NCBI RefSeq assembly: GCF_010727475.1
Contig: NZ_AP022567.1
Span: 1,240,001 to 1,304,000 of the forward strand
DNA length: 64,000 nt
Source of the DNA: Mycolicibacterium mageritense
Lineage (GTDB): Bacteria; Actinomycetota; Actinomycetes; Mycobacteriales; Mycobacteriaceae
Direction of reading: 5' to 3'
This document shows, in pieces, positions 48,765 to 60,719 of this stretch (within the stretch, counting starts at the first letter, position 1; each line of letters begins with the position of its first letter). The notes under the pieces were generated by a model that searched no databases, had not been told where the DNA came from, and worked only from the letters and a program-made list of their open reading frames with translations. The position numbers were made by a program, and so were the translations under genes.

Positions 48765-49973
48765 GTGTTTGCCGATCGCCACAATCCGCCGTACAAGGCG
48801 GCCGGTGCGGTGTTCGCGGCGGTCCTCCTGCTGGTGTTCGCGCTGATCATCCTGCAGTTCCGGGGCACGTTCGAACCGCGCACACAGCTGACGCTGCTGG
48901 CGGCGCGCGCCGGGTTGGTGCTGGATCCCGGCTCGAAGGTGACGTACAACGGCGTGCCGATCGGACGCGTCGCGGGTGTCGGCTCCGACGACAGCCAAGG
49001 CCTGCGGGCCAGGGTGCTGCTCGACATCAAACCGCAGTACCTGAGCCTGCTGCCCGCCAACGTCGAGACCACGATTCAGGCCACCACGGTGTTCGGCAAC
49101 AAGTACGTGGCCTTTCGCTCACCGCAAACCCCAACTCGGGAGCGGGTTTCCACGGTCACCCCGATCGACGTGACGGGCGTGACGACGGAGTTCAACAGCC
49201 TTTTCCAGACCATCACCGAGATCAGCGAACAGGTGGATCCGATCAAGCTGAACGAGACCCTCACCGCGGCCGCGCAGGCGTTGACCGGATTGGGCGACAA
49301 GTTCGGTGGATCGCTGACCGACGGCAACACCATCCTCGACGATCTCAATCCTCGCCTGCCGCAACTGCGTCAGGATGTCTCCGCGCTGGCCGACCTCGGC
49401 GACGTGTACAGCCAGGCCGGGCCGGACCTGTTCGACGGACTGAGCGACGCGGTGCGCAGTGCCGCGACGTTCAACGCCGAGCGCAAGAACATCGACGCGG
49501 CCCTGATGTCGGCGATCGGGTTCTCCGACACAGGTGCCGACATCATCGAGCGCGGCGGCCCGTACCTCGAACGCGGCGCGCAGGATCTGCTCCCGACGTC
49601 GAAGCTGCTCGACGACTACCGCGGGATGATCTTCTGCACCATCCGCAACTACCACGACGTCGCACCTGAGCTGAACGAGGCGCTCGGCGGGGACAACGGC
49701 TACTCGCTGGCCTCCTCCGGCACGCTCTACAGCATCGGCTCGGCCAACGCCTTCGTGTATCCCGACAACCTGCCCAGGGTGAACGCCAAGGGCGGTCCGG
49801 AGGGCCGGCCGGGTTGCTGGCAGAAGATCACCCGCGACCTGTGGCCCGCGCCTTACCTGGTCATGGACACCGGATTGTCGATCGCGCCCTACAACCACTT
49901 CGAGTTCGGCTCACCGATGTTCGTCGACTACGTGTGGGGCCGCCAGATCGGCGAGCACACGATCAACCCGTGA
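48765..49973 (+). CDS. Orphan MCE-family protein
   Basis: A 402-aa MCE protein with an N-terminal membrane anchor (AAGAVFAAVLLLVFALIILQFRGTF) and an MCE domain (LTLLAARAGLVLDPGSKVTYNGVPIGRVAGVGSDD...TTIQATTVFGNKYVAFRSP), then a long helical region typical of mycobacterial MceA-type proteins. Mce proteins form lipid-importing hexameric tubes with YrbE permeases. No yrbE or other mce gene is adjacent, so it stands alone. ATG at 48763 would be out of frame; GTG 48765 is the start. Confidence 0.87.
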   Translation: MFADRHNPPYKAAGAVFAAVLLLVFALIILQFRGTFEPRTQLTLLAARAGLVLDPGSKVTYNGVPIGRVAGVGSDDSQGLRARVLLDIKPQYLSLLPANVETTIQATTVFGNKYVAFRSPQTPTRERVSTVTPIDVTGVTTEFNSLFQTITEISEQVDPIKLNETLTAAAQALTGLGDKFGGSLTDGNTILDDLNPRLPQLRQDVSALADLGDVYSQAGPDLFDGLSDAVRSAATFNAERKNIDAALMSAIGFSDTGADIIERGGPYLERGAQDLLPTSKLLDDYRGMIFCTIRNYHDVAPELNEALGGDNGYSLASSGTLYSIGSANAFVYPDNLPRVNAKGGPEGRPGCWQKITRDLWPAPYLVMDTGLSIAPYNHFEFGSPMFVDYVWGRQIGEHTINP

Positions 49974-50012
49974 CGTTGACATCAACAATTGTTCAGGTTC
50001 TACGTTGACGGT

Positions 50013-50435
50013 ATGACGTTCAAACCGCACGAAATCGAGTTCCTGCGCAACGCCGACCTGGGCCGGCTGGCCACCATCCAGCCCGACGGGACGCCGCAGA
50101 ACAGCCCGGTCGGGTTCACGCTCAACGAGGAGCTCGGCACCATCGACATCGCCGGCTACCGGATGTCGCAAAGTCAGAAGTTCCGCAACATCGCGACCAA
50201 CGACAAGGTCGCATTCGTGGTCGATGACATCACCTCACGCAACCCCTGGCGGGTCCGCTGCCTGGAGGTTCGCGGCACGGCCGAACAGGCCGAGGTGCCC
50301 GCGGCGGTCGGCGCGGCAGGCGATGAACTCGACACCGCGATCATCCGCGTGACCCCGCGCAAGATCATCAGCTTCGGCATCGACGACCAGGAATCCGAAC
50401 CGCACCAACTCATTCCCGATATCCGAAAAGTCTGA
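50013..50435 (+). CDS. F420-dependent PPOX-class oxidoreductase
   Basis: A 140-aa split beta-barrel flavin/F420 protein: FKPHEIEFLRNADLGRLATIQPDGTPQNSPVGFTLNEELGTIDIAGYRMSQSQKFRNIATNDKVAFVVDD. This is the pyridoxamine-5-phosphate-oxidase-like fold, in the mycobacterial F420-binding branch. Cofactor choice is by family; the substrate is unknown. ATG 50013 follows GACGGT. It is followed by a lipoprotein gene 19 bp later. Confidence 0.8.
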   Translation: MTFKPHEIEFLRNADLGRLATIQPDGTPQNSPVGFTLNEELGTIDIAGYRMSQSQKFRNIATNDKVAFVVDDITSRNPWRVRCLEVRGTAEQAEVPAAVGAAGDELDTAIIRVTPRKIISFGIDDQESEPHQLIPDIRKV

Positions 50436-50454
50436 TCCGCTCTACGATCGAACC

Positions 50455-50901
50455 GTGGGGGGAAGCCTGCGGGGCAGAGCCGCGACCGGGTCGATCGCCG
50501 TGCTGGCTGCGCTGGCCGTCGTGCTGGCCGGGTGCGGGTTGCTCGGACCTGACCCTGTCGCGGATCGCTTCGCCAAACCAGGCGCGCCGAAGGTTTCGCC
50601 GTCGGGCGGCTACACCGTCGTGGTCGACAACGGTCCAGTGCAGAACGGGGTCGAGACGTGGGTGGCGACCATCATCGACGGCACCGGCACCGAGGTGTTC
50701 CGCGACGATCACGCCTACAGCACGCGCCACGGCATCGGCATCACGTGGCTTTCCGACGGGGACCAATTGTGGCTGCTCTCAGGCGATGTCGGCACCGCCT
50801 ACGTGGATCGACAACCCGACGGCCGGTGGACCAAGACCGCGCTGACGCCGGACACCCGCGGCACGGTTCCTGCCGAGATCCAGCAACTCATGGACGCCTG
50901 A
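50455..50901 (+). CDS. Small lipoprotein
   Basis: A 148-aa lipoprotein: signal peptide with lipobox VLAGCG (Cys about 28), then a beta-rich domain (GGYTVVVDNGPVQNGVETWVATIIDGTGTEVFRDDHAYSTRHGIGITWLSDGDQLWLLSGD). The pattern resembles periplasmic beta-propeller fragments; no family assigned. It probably forms an operon with the preceding F420-type gene. It is convergent with the CPBP protease gene. Confidence 0.75.
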   Translation: MGGSLRGRAATGSIAVLAALAVVLAGCGLLGPDPVADRFAKPGAPKVSPSGGYTVVVDNGPVQNGVETWVATIIDGTGTEVFRDDHAYSTRHGIGITWLSDGDQLWLLSGDVGTAYVDRQPDGRWTKTALTPDTRGTVPAEIQQLMDA

Positions 50902-50907
50902 GAGCCG

Positions 50908-51525
50908 TCAGCGGCGTTGCGCGGCCAGCACGGCCAGCGCGCCGGCCTCGTTGATCGCCAGGTGTGCCAGCATCGGTGCGGCGACGCTGCCCGAGCGCTC
51001 GGCGAGCCAACCGAACAGCCACCCGGCCACCCCGGTGACCAGCACCGTCCCGACGATGGGTGCGCCCGCCGCCCGTGCGTCGGCGATGTGGGACAGGCCG
51101 AACGCCGACGCCTGCAGCATGCGGCCCGCGGCCGGACCGAACGCGTCGGCCGCCAGGTGTCGCAGGGCCCCGCGGAACACCGCCTCTTCCGGCCACACCG
51201 TGCCGACCGGGATCCGCAGCAGCACCCAGTGCGCCGGCGCCGTCGGCAGTTGGCGCTGACGCATCGCGGCGCGGACAGCCGGGATCGCGGTCGTCGCCGC
51301 GACACCGGCCGCGACCGTGCTCGCCACCGCCGCCCCGAGTCGCACACCCGACCGCAGCGCGGGAGGGCGCAGGCCCAACCCGGGCTGAATGATCACCACC
51401 AGCGCGCCGCCCAACGCCGCCCGCAGCAGCGGCTGCCATCGCGCGGGCAGTCTCGGATCCACCAGGCCGTTCCACGCCACCACGGCGGCCGCCATGGTCA
51501 ACGCACGTATCCGATTGGTGCGCAT
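50908..51525 (-). CDS. CPBP-family intramembrane protease (CAAX-like)
   Basis: A 205-aa membrane protein with about five hydrophobic segments. It carries the CPBP/Abi motifs: PEEAVFRG (EExxxR) and HIADARAAG, then HLAINEAGA (HxxxN). Bacterial members process small peptides or confer immunity; the substrate is unknown. Its ATG overlaps the hydrolase stop by one base, placing it at the end of the VOC-antiporter-purL-hydrolase block. Confidence 0.85.
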   Translation of the reverse strand: MRTNRIRALTMAAAVVAWNGLVDPRLPARWQPLLRAALGGALVVIIQPGLGLRPPALRSGVRLGAAVASTVAAGVAATTAIPAVRAAMRQRQLPTAPAHWVLLRIPVGTVWPEEAVFRGALRHLAADAFGPAAGRMLQASAFGLSHIADARAAGAPIVGTVLVTGVAGWLFGWLAERSGSVAAPMLAHLAINEAGALAVLAAQRR

Positions 51526-53248
51526 CAGTTTTCGGGGCCATCCTCGGCCGCGGTCTTCTGCAATGCGATGCGGACACGCTCGGTGTCGTCGCGTGTCCAG
51601 CCGTCGGGCGGCGCCACCGCGACCCACCCGTCGAGCATCGATTCGCCGTAGTTGTGCCCGTGTCCGGCGGGCACGCTCGACGCATTCGTGATGTCGGCGG
51701 CGACCTGCCAGAACGTGATGATCGGATACCACCGCATGGAGGCGGTGCGGTCACCGGCGGGCGGTTCCACCAACCAGTCCGGGCGGGAGAACAGCAGATC
51801 CGTCGACCACCAGATGATCGGGTCCGACGGATGCTGCAGGAACAGCACCCGCGTGCCTTCCCACGGTTGGTCGGTGTCACTGGCTATCTCGCCGGCGTCG
51901 ACGGCATTGGAGAACCGCACAGTGCGGCCGTTGTCGTAACGGGGCTGCACTTCGGGTGTGCCCGGATCACGCCGGACGGTCAGACCGCGCCAGAGCTGGC
52001 TGGCGTAGGGCGGGCCCACCCACAGCACGCCGGTGAAACCCATCCGCGCAATGTCCGGCAGCCAGCCGAACGCGGCCTGCCCGGCCATCGAGCCCAGACT
52101 CTCTCCGTAGAGCAGCAGTTCCGGACGGTGTTCGGGCGGCAGTTGCTCCCAGCGCGCATGGATCGCGTTGATCATCATGCGCCCCGAGTTCATCGACTTC
52201 TCCCGGTCGCCCAAGAACGAAATCCAGCTCGGCAGATAGGAATACTGCATGCCGACCATTGCGGAGTCACCGTTGTAGATCAGTTCCAACGCGCGGGCCG
52301 CCACGGGGTTGACCCAGCCGGTGCCGGTCGTCGGCACGATCACAAGCACTTTGCGGTCGAATGCGTGGGTGCGCTGAAGTTCGCTGAGTACCACCGCGAT
52401 TCGTTGTTCATCGGTGTCAGCGGTCTGCAGCCCGGCGTACACCCGGATCGGTTCCTTGGCGGGCCTGCCGTTGATCTGTGCCAGCTCTTCGGCGCTCGGC
52501 CCGGCCGCCACGAAGTTTCTGCCCTGAAACCCGAGAGTGTCCCACGGCGCGAAAGACTCTGGGCTGCCGGATCTTTCGAATTCAGTCGGCTGGCTGACGC
52601 CTTCACGGGTGGTGGTGTTCTGCGGCTGGAACACTCGGCTGGCACCGGCCAGGAAGCCGCGGTAGAGCACACCGTTGACGAGCGTGACCACCAGCACGAC
52701 CACGATGGCGGTGCCGATGAACTGCGCGACCTCGCGGTGCAGGTGCCAGCGCCGGATGAAAAGGCGCGCCAGGAGCCGTACCGCATCACGCAGTACGCGG
52801 GCGGTGGCGATCAGGGCACCGCCGACCGCGATCGCGATGATCACGGTGCGCAGGTACCCGAGGGTGGCGGGGCCTTCGATGCCCATGAGGGCAGACACCT
52901 GCCGTTGCCAGGCCGCCGCGGGGATGAGCATCAGCACACACGCCGTGGCCGATCCGGTCACGGTGAGCGTCTTGAGCCAGTACAGCACGCGCCGCGGCGG
53001 CGGCCACCAGGCACGGTTGCGTAAGACGAAGCGGTGCAGCACTTTTCCCAGCAACACCCCGAGGCCGTAGCCGATGGCGGCGTTGATGCCGCCGATCAGC
53101 CCGGCGAACAACCAGTCCCGCGGCAGCAGCGACGGTGTCAGCGACACGCAGAAGAACAGCGCTCCGACGGCGATGCCGACGAAGTCGAGGCGGACCAGGC
53201 TCCACGCCCAGACCAGTAACGGGTGGCGTTCGTTTTCGGTTTCGACCC

Positions 53249-53252
<4 letters not shown>
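51525..53252 (-). CDS. Multi-pass membrane alpha/beta hydrolase
   Basis: About 575 aa. The N-terminal half has about five membrane segments (FVGIAVGALFFCVSLTPSLLP, GYLRTVIIAIAVGGALIATARVL, FIGTAIVVVLVVTLVNGVLYRGF). The C-terminal half is an extracytoplasmic alpha/beta hydrolase with the nucleophile motif LLLYGESLGSMAG and a likely catalytic His in AGHGHNYG. This is the Abhydrolase_9-type actinobacterial family; the substrate is likely a lipid or ester but not known. The start is GTG 53252, overlapping the purL stop (GTGA). Confidence 0.8.
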
Positions 53253-55539
<2,287 letters not shown>

Positions 55540-55543
<4 letters not shown>

Positions 55544-56748
55544 GGAGCCAGTTTAGTTTGTGATCGTTGATAGGCGCGGACAGCCGCGGGTGCGCCGACT
55601 CCGTGGATGACGACGCTGCCCAGCACCGCGACCACCATGACCAACGCCACGGTGTGCTCGGCCACCCCTTCCAGCGCGTTGAACGCCAGCAGACCGAACA
55701 CGATCGACGTCGTCCCGCGGGGCCCCAACCAGCCCAGCAGCAGCCTTTCCCGCCAGCTCACGCGGGAGCCGAGCATGGCCAGCAGTACCGGGACCACTCG
55801 CGCAACGGTCAGCACGAGCAGGCAGAACAGCACCAGCCCGAGCGGTACCCCGAAGCCGAGCGCCACCACTGCGGTGAGGCCGAACACGAACCACATCACG
55901 GCCGCGAGCAGGAATCCGACATCGTCGACGAGCTCGAGTTCGGTGCGAAATCCGGCAGACGAGCGAAAGTAGTTGAACGCGATGCCGCACACGAAGGCCG
56001 AGACGAAGCCGTTGCCGCCGATGCCGAGGCTCGATCCGAACGCCAGCAGCGGTGCCGTCACCAGGATCAGCCGTTTGGCCTGACTCGTCATGAGCTCGTG
56101 CCGTTCGGCCGCATTGGTCAGCATCGCCAGTCCTGCGCCGACCACAACGCCCGCCAGGAGCGCCTTGAGGGCCTCCGGCACGGCATGCCCCAGCGCGTCG
56201 AGCGGGGTCTCGGCATGCGTGTGGTCGGCGGCCAACGTGACGGCGAACAGGAAGATCGGTGACACGATGCCGTCGTTGTAGCCGGCCTCGACGTTGAGCA
56301 GGCCGCGCACGCGTTCTGGGATCTGCGGATCGCGCAGCAGCGACGATGCCGGCGCGAAGTCGATCGGGATCACCACGCACGCGATGACCAGCAGCACCGC
56401 CCACGGCTGACCGGGCAGCAACCACAGACCCAGCAGCACCGATACCGCGAGGCCGATCGGCATCGCGATGAGCAGCATCCGCAGCGCCGACCGAGGATCA
56501 GCGCCGAAGAAGCCGCCGCGCACATCGGTGGCGTCGACGAACAGCAGCACCGCGAGGATGATCTCGGCCGCGTGCTGCGCGGTGTCGGTGTTCAGCGTGA
56601 CTGCCAGGACGTCCTGTGTGGTGAATCCCACCGCGACCCCGGCGAGCACCAACACCATCGGTGCGGTCAACCGCAGCCGCTCGAGCCCACGCGACAGCAG
56701 TGACCATGCAGCCAGTACGACCGAAACCGCAAGGAGCGACAACAGCAC
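55540..56748 (-). CDS. CPA1-type cation/proton antiporter
   Basis: About 402 aa with 11-12 hydrophobic segments. The ion-binding ND motif is in VEAGYNDGIVSPIFLFAV, characteristic of electroneutral CPA1 Na+(K+)/H+ antiporters, with GWLGPRGTTSIVFGLLAF near the C-terminus. GTG 56748 is chosen over upstream sites because it leaves 26 bp after the VOC stop and begins directly at the first membrane segment. Overlaps purL by 4 bp, an unusual pairing suggesting co-expression of ion homeostasis with purine synthesis by chance of operon fusion. Confidence 0.85.
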
Positions 56749-56774
56749 GCGGCTGATCTTTCCAGCCGGGGGCG

Positions 56775-57122
56775 CTACTCCCCGGCGATACAGAACGCGT
56801 TGCCCGCCGGGTCGGCCAGCACCACCCAACGGAACTCGTCACCGAAGTCATGCCTGCCGGTTTCGGTGGCGCCCAAACCGACCAGCCGGGCCACTTCGGC
56901 CTCCATGTCGGCCGCATGGAAGTCGAGGTGCACGCGGTTCTTGCCCGGCGTCGGATCGGGCACCCGCTGGAAGCCGAGGTTGGGGCCGTCAGGCCGCTGC
57001 ACGAGGACGAATTCGCCTGGCGCAAAAGCATTTAACGAACCGTCGACGGCCTGTGCCCACCAGCCGGCGAGCGTGTCGGGATCCGCGCAGTCGAATGTGA
57101 TCATTTCCACGGAGAGCGTCAT
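56775..57122 (-). CDS. VOC family protein
   Basis: A 115-aa single VOC domain: SVEMITFDCADPDTLAGWWAQAVDG, VHLDFHAADMEAEVARLVGLGATE and WVVLADPAGNAFCI. The position of His and Glu (VHLDF, final D/F site) matches the metal-binding pattern of glyoxalase-like proteins, substrate unknown. It heads the minus-strand block with the antiporter 26 bp downstream. Confidence 0.8.
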   Translation of the reverse strand: MTLSVEMITFDCADPDTLAGWWAQAVDGSLNAFAPGEFVLVQRPDGPNLGFQRVPDPTPGKNRVHLDFHAADMEAEVARLVGLGATETGRHDFGDEFRWVVLADPAGNAFCIAGE

Positions 57123-57201
57123 GCCTCGACCCTAGGACGGGCCACCGACAACTACCTCGCACGTAATTGAGCCGCGAAGGTCCGCCCCGCAGGCTGAACA
57201 C

Positions 57202-57585
57202 ATGACTGACACCACGCACAGAACATTCAGCGCCGAGCTGTGGGCGGCGTTCTGGGCGGCACCCGATCCGGTCCGGGTCGGTGACGTGCTCGCCCCCGAC
57301 ATCGTCGGCTACTGGCCCGGAGATCCCACGCCGGTACGCGGGCTGCCTGCCTACGTCGGCAAGATCGCCGAACTCGTCGCCGCCATCCCCGACCTCACGG
57401 TCACGCTGCTCGACAGCGCGACCGTTCCGGGCAACGCGCCCGGCGAAGAGCTCGTCTATCTGCACTATGTAGGCCGCGGCACAGGCCCGGACGGACCGGT
57501 CGCGATCCGCGGCCTCGACCGGGTCCGCACCCGCGACGGCCTGGTGGTCGAGAACGTCATCCGCTACGACCGCGACGAACTCTAG
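57202..57585 (+). CDS. SnoaL-like (NTF2-fold) protein
   Basis: A 127-aa NTF2-like protein: FSAELWAAFWAAPDPVRVGDVLAPDIVGYWPGDPTPVRGLPAYVGKIAELVAAIPDLTVTLLDS, ending RGLDRVRTRDGLVVENVIRYD. This is the SnoaL/ketosteroid-isomerase-like pattern. The substrate is unknown. Its stop codon overlaps that of the convergent aminopeptidase gene. Confidence 0.8.
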   Translation: MTDTTHRTFSAELWAAFWAAPDPVRVGDVLAPDIVGYWPGDPTPVRGLPAYVGKIAELVAAIPDLTVTLLDSATVPGNAPGEELVYLHYVGRGTGPDGPVAIRGLDRVRTRDGLVVENVIRYDRDEL

Positions 57586-58829
57586 GCCGGCGCCAGGAAG
57601 GCCTGCAACGCCGCCGAGTACGCGGCCACGTCGTCGGCACCCATGAACTCCCGTGCCGAATGCATGGCCAGCTGAGGGGCCCCGACGTCGACGGTCGGGA
57701 TGCCGGTGCGGGCCGATGTCATGGGCCCGATCGTCGACCCGCACGGCAGGTCGGCGCGGTGCTCGTAGCGCTGCAACGGCACCCCGGCCTGATCGCACGC
57801 CAGCGCGAAAGCCGCTGCGGTGCGGCCATCGGTGGCGTACCGCAGGTTGGGCTGCACCTTGAGCACCGGGCCGCCGTTGAGGGCGATCTGATGGCCGGGC
57901 TCGTGGCGGTCGGGATAGTTGGGATGCGTCGCGTGCGCCATGTCGCCCGAGGCCACCATCGACCCCGCGACCCGGCGCAGGTAGTCCTCCCGGCTGCCGC
58001 CGGCGGCAAGGACGATGCGCTCGAGGACTGTCGGCAGGAGTTCGGACTGCGCGCCGTGGTCGGAGGTCGAACCGACCTCCTCGTGGTCGAACAGCGCGAG
58101 CACCGGGGTGTGCGTGTCGGTCTCCGCGGCCAGGAAGGCCTCCAGGCCCGCGTAGCAGGTGGCCTGGTTGTCCAGCCGCGGCGCGCTGACGAACGCGCCG
58201 TCTGCACCCGTGACCGCGGACGGCGCGAGGTCGTGCGTCATGAGGTCGAACCCCAGCACGTCGGCCGCCGCGACGCCGGCCCGCTCGGCCACGAAAGCCA
58301 CGAACGGCCGGGGCCGCTCGCCCAGGCCCCACACCGCGTTGACGTGCCGTTGCGGGTCGGGGGTCACGCCCTTGCGGTCCTCGGAGAGGTGGATCGCCAG
58401 TTGCGGCACGCGCAGGATCGGATCGTCGACGCGAACCAGGCGGTGCTCGACGGAGTTTCCGCTGCGCACCGAGAGCCTGCCGCTGATCCCGAGGTCGCGG
58501 TCGAGCCACGAGTTCAACCAGGCGCCGCCGTAGGGCTGCAACGCCACCACCTGCCATCCGGCGACGACCCGGTCCGGGTGCTGCTTGACGCGCAGGTTGG
58601 GGCTGTCGGTGTGGCCGCCGACGATGCGAAACGGCCCCGCGCCACCATGCCAGGCCACCAGCGAACCCGCCCGCACCGTGAAGAAGCGGCCGCTGGACGG
58701 CCATGCATCGGTTTCGTCCAGCTCGGTGAAGCCGGCATGGACCAGGTGTTGCGCAGCGGTGGCGCACACGTGGAACGGGGATGGAGACGCGTCGACGAAC
58801 TCACACAGACCATGGGGGCTAGCTGCCAT
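57582..58829 (-). CDS. pepC: M18 family aminopeptidase
   Basis: A 415-aa zinc aminopeptidase. Metal ligands are visible in GGHTDSPNLR (His, Asp), FDHEEVGS (Glu pair) and DMAHATHPNYPDRHE, plus SARTGIPTVDVGAPQLAMHSARE near the C-terminus. The family removes N-terminal Asp/Glu or neutral residues. It starts at ATG 58829, 49 bp from the divergent DyP gene. Confidence 0.9.
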   Translation of the reverse strand: MAASPHGLCEFVDASPSPFHVCATAAQHLVHAGFTELDETDAWPSSGRFFTVRAGSLVAWHGGAGPFRIVGGHTDSPNLRVKQHPDRVVAGWQVVALQPYGGAWLNSWLDRDLGISGRLSVRSGNSVEHRLVRVDDPILRVPQLAIHLSEDRKGVTPDPQRHVNAVWGLGERPRPFVAFVAERAGVAAADVLGFDLMTHDLAPSAVTGADGAFVSAPRLDNQATCYAGLEAFLAAETDTHTPVLALFDHEEVGSTSDHGAQSELLPTVLERIVLAAGGSREDYLRRVAGSMVASGDMAHATHPNYPDRHEPGHQIALNGGPVLKVQPNLRYATDGRTAAAFALACDQAGVPLQRYEHRADLPCGSTIGPMTSARTGIPTVDVGAPQLAMHSAREFMGADDVAAYSAALQAFLAPA

Positions 58830-58878
58830 ATCTCTATCTTGGCCTGGATTTCGGGCCGGTCCGCGTTAGGGTCCTGAT

Positions 58879-59907
58879 GTGCCCGCACTACAGCCGCAGC
58901 CGATTCTGGCCCCGTTGACGCCTGCCGCCGTGTTCATGGTGTCGACGATCAAGCAAGGTGAGGAGGCGACGGTCCACGACGCGCTGGCCGATATCTCGGG
59001 TCTGGTACGCGCGATCGGATTCCGTGATCCGACCAAGCATTTGTCGGCGATCGTGTCGATCGGATCCGACGCATGGGACCGGTTGTTCTCCGGCCCGCGC
59101 CCCGCCGAATTACATCCGTTCATCGCGATCGACGGCCCCCGCCACCACGCGCCTGCCACGCCCGGAGACCTTTTGTTCCATCTGCGTGCCGAGTCGATGG
59201 ACGTGTGCTTCGAACTCGCGACCAAGCTGGTCGACGCGATGGCCGGTGCGATCACCATCGTCGACGAGGTACACGGATTCAAGTTCTTCGACAACCGGGA
59301 TCTGCTCGGATTCGTCGACGGCACCGAGAACCCGAACGGCCCCGTCGCGACCAACGCAACCCAGATCGGTGACGAGGATCCGGATTTCGCCGGCGGCTGC
59401 TACGTACACGTGCAGAAGTACGTGCACGACATGGCATCGTGGAACTCACTGTCGGTCGAGGAGCAGGAGCGGGTGATCGGACGCACCAAACTCGACGACA
59501 TCGAAATGCCGGATGCGGTCAAGCCCGCGAACTCACACGTCGCCCTCAACGTCATCGAGGACGAGGACGGCAACGAGCTGAAGATCATCCGGCACAACAT
59601 GCCGTTCGGTGAGATCGGCAAGGGCGAATTCGGCACGTACTACATCGGATATTCCCGCACCCCGACCGTCACCGAGCGAATGCTCGACAACATGTTCATC
59701 GGCGATCCGCCCGGGAACACCGACCGCATCCTCGACTTCTCGACGGCCATCACCGGCGGGTTGTTCTTCAGCCCCACCATCGACTTCCTGGATGATCCAC
59801 CACCTCTTCCGACTTCGGCGCACCGGGAGGACGAACCGGAACCGGTTCCAGTGCGCGCAGATGACAGCTCGTTGGCGATCGGCAGTCTGAAAGGAACACC
59901 GCAATGA
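58879..59907 (+). CDS. dyp: Dye-decolourising peroxidase, encapsulin cargo
   Basis: A 342-aa DyP-type haem peroxidase. The GXXDG motif is in GFVDGTENPNGP with catalytic Asp; proximal His in the later half and the conserved Arg in YIGYSRTPTVTERML. The C-terminus DDSSLAIGSLKGTPQ matches the encapsulation targeting peptide. GTG 58879 is the start. The encapsulin gene overlaps by 4 bp (ATGA), so cargo and shell are made together; the enzyme is thought to protect against oxidative stress. Confidence 0.93.
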   Translation: MPALQPQPILAPLTPAAVFMVSTIKQGEEATVHDALADISGLVRAIGFRDPTKHLSAIVSIGSDAWDRLFSGPRPAELHPFIAIDGPRHHAPATPGDLLFHLRAESMDVCFELATKLVDAMAGAITIVDEVHGFKFFDNRDLLGFVDGTENPNGPVATNATQIGDEDPDFAGGCYVHVQKYVHDMASWNSLSVEEQERVIGRTKLDDIEMPDAVKPANSHVALNVIEDEDGNELKIIRHNMPFGEIGKGEFGTYYIGYSRTPTVTERMLDNMFIGDPPGNTDRILDFSTAITGGLFFSPTIDFLDDPPPLPTSAHREDEPEPVPVRADDSSLAIGSLKGTPQ

Positions 59908-60701
59908 ACAACCTCTACCGTGAGCTGGCCCCGATCACCGAGTCCGCATGGGCCGAGATCGAGACCGAGGCGACCCGGACGTTCAAGCGCCACATCGCCG
60001 GTCGCCGAGTGGTCGATGTGACGGGGCCCGGCGGTCCGGTCGAGGCCGCGGTCAGCACCGGTCACCTGCTGAACGTGGACGCGCCCGCCGACGGTGTGCA
60101 CGCCAACCTGCGGGCCAGCCAGCCGCTGGTGCGGTTGCGGGTGCCGTTCACGGTGTCGCGCACCGCCATCGACGACGTCGAGCGTGGGGCACAGGATTCC
60201 GACTGGGATCCGGTCAAGGACGCCGCCAAGAAGCTTGCGTTCGTCGAGGATCGGGCGATCTTCGAGGGCTACGGCGCCGCCTCGATCGAAGGCATCCGCA
60301 GCGCGAGCTCCAACCCCGCGCTGGCCCTGCCCGACGATGCCCGAGAGATTCCCGACGTGATCGCGCAAGCCCTTTCGGAGCTGCGTCTGGCCGGTGTCGA
60401 TGGCCCGTACTCGGTGCTGCTGTCGGCCGAGACCTACACCAAGGTCAGTGAGACCACCGCACACGGATATCCGATCCGCGAGCACCTCAGCCGGCTCGTC
60501 GACGGAGACATCATCTGGGCGCCCGCGATCGACGGCGCGTTCGTGTTGTCCACCCGCGGTGGGGATTTCGACCTGCACCTGGGGACCGATGTGTCGATCG
60601 GCTACCTGTCACACGACGCCGAGAGTGTCCAGCTGTACATGCAGGAGACACTGACGTTCCTGTGCTACACGGCCGAGGCCTCGGTCGCACTCACTGCCTG
60701 A
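59904..60701 (+). CDS. Encapsulin shell protein (type 1)
   Basis: A 265-aa HK97-fold encapsulin: NNLYRELAPITESAWAEIETEATRTFKRHIAGRRVVDVTGPGG, VEAAVSTGHLL, ARFVEDRAIFEGYGA-type E-loop end (FVEDRAIFEGYGAASIEGI), and LSTRGGDFDLHLGTDVSIGYLSHD. Type 1 encapsulins form 24-nm compartments that package DyP peroxidases. In mycobacteria the protein was first known as the culture-filtrate antigen CFP29. It is the second gene of the DyP operon. Confidence 0.94.
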   Translation: MNNLYRELAPITESAWAEIETEATRTFKRHIAGRRVVDVTGPGGPVEAAVSTGHLLNVDAPADGVHANLRASQPLVRLRVPFTVSRTAIDDVERGAQDSDWDPVKDAAKKLAFVEDRAIFEGYGAASIEGIRSASSNPALALPDDAREIPDVIAQALSELRLAGVDGPYSVLLSAETYTKVSETTAHGYPIREHLSRLVDGDIIWAPAIDGAFVLSTRGGDFDLHLGTDVSIGYLSHDAESVQLYMQETLTFLCYTAEASVALTA

Positions 60702-60719
60702 GCAGCCGGAGCACCGGAC

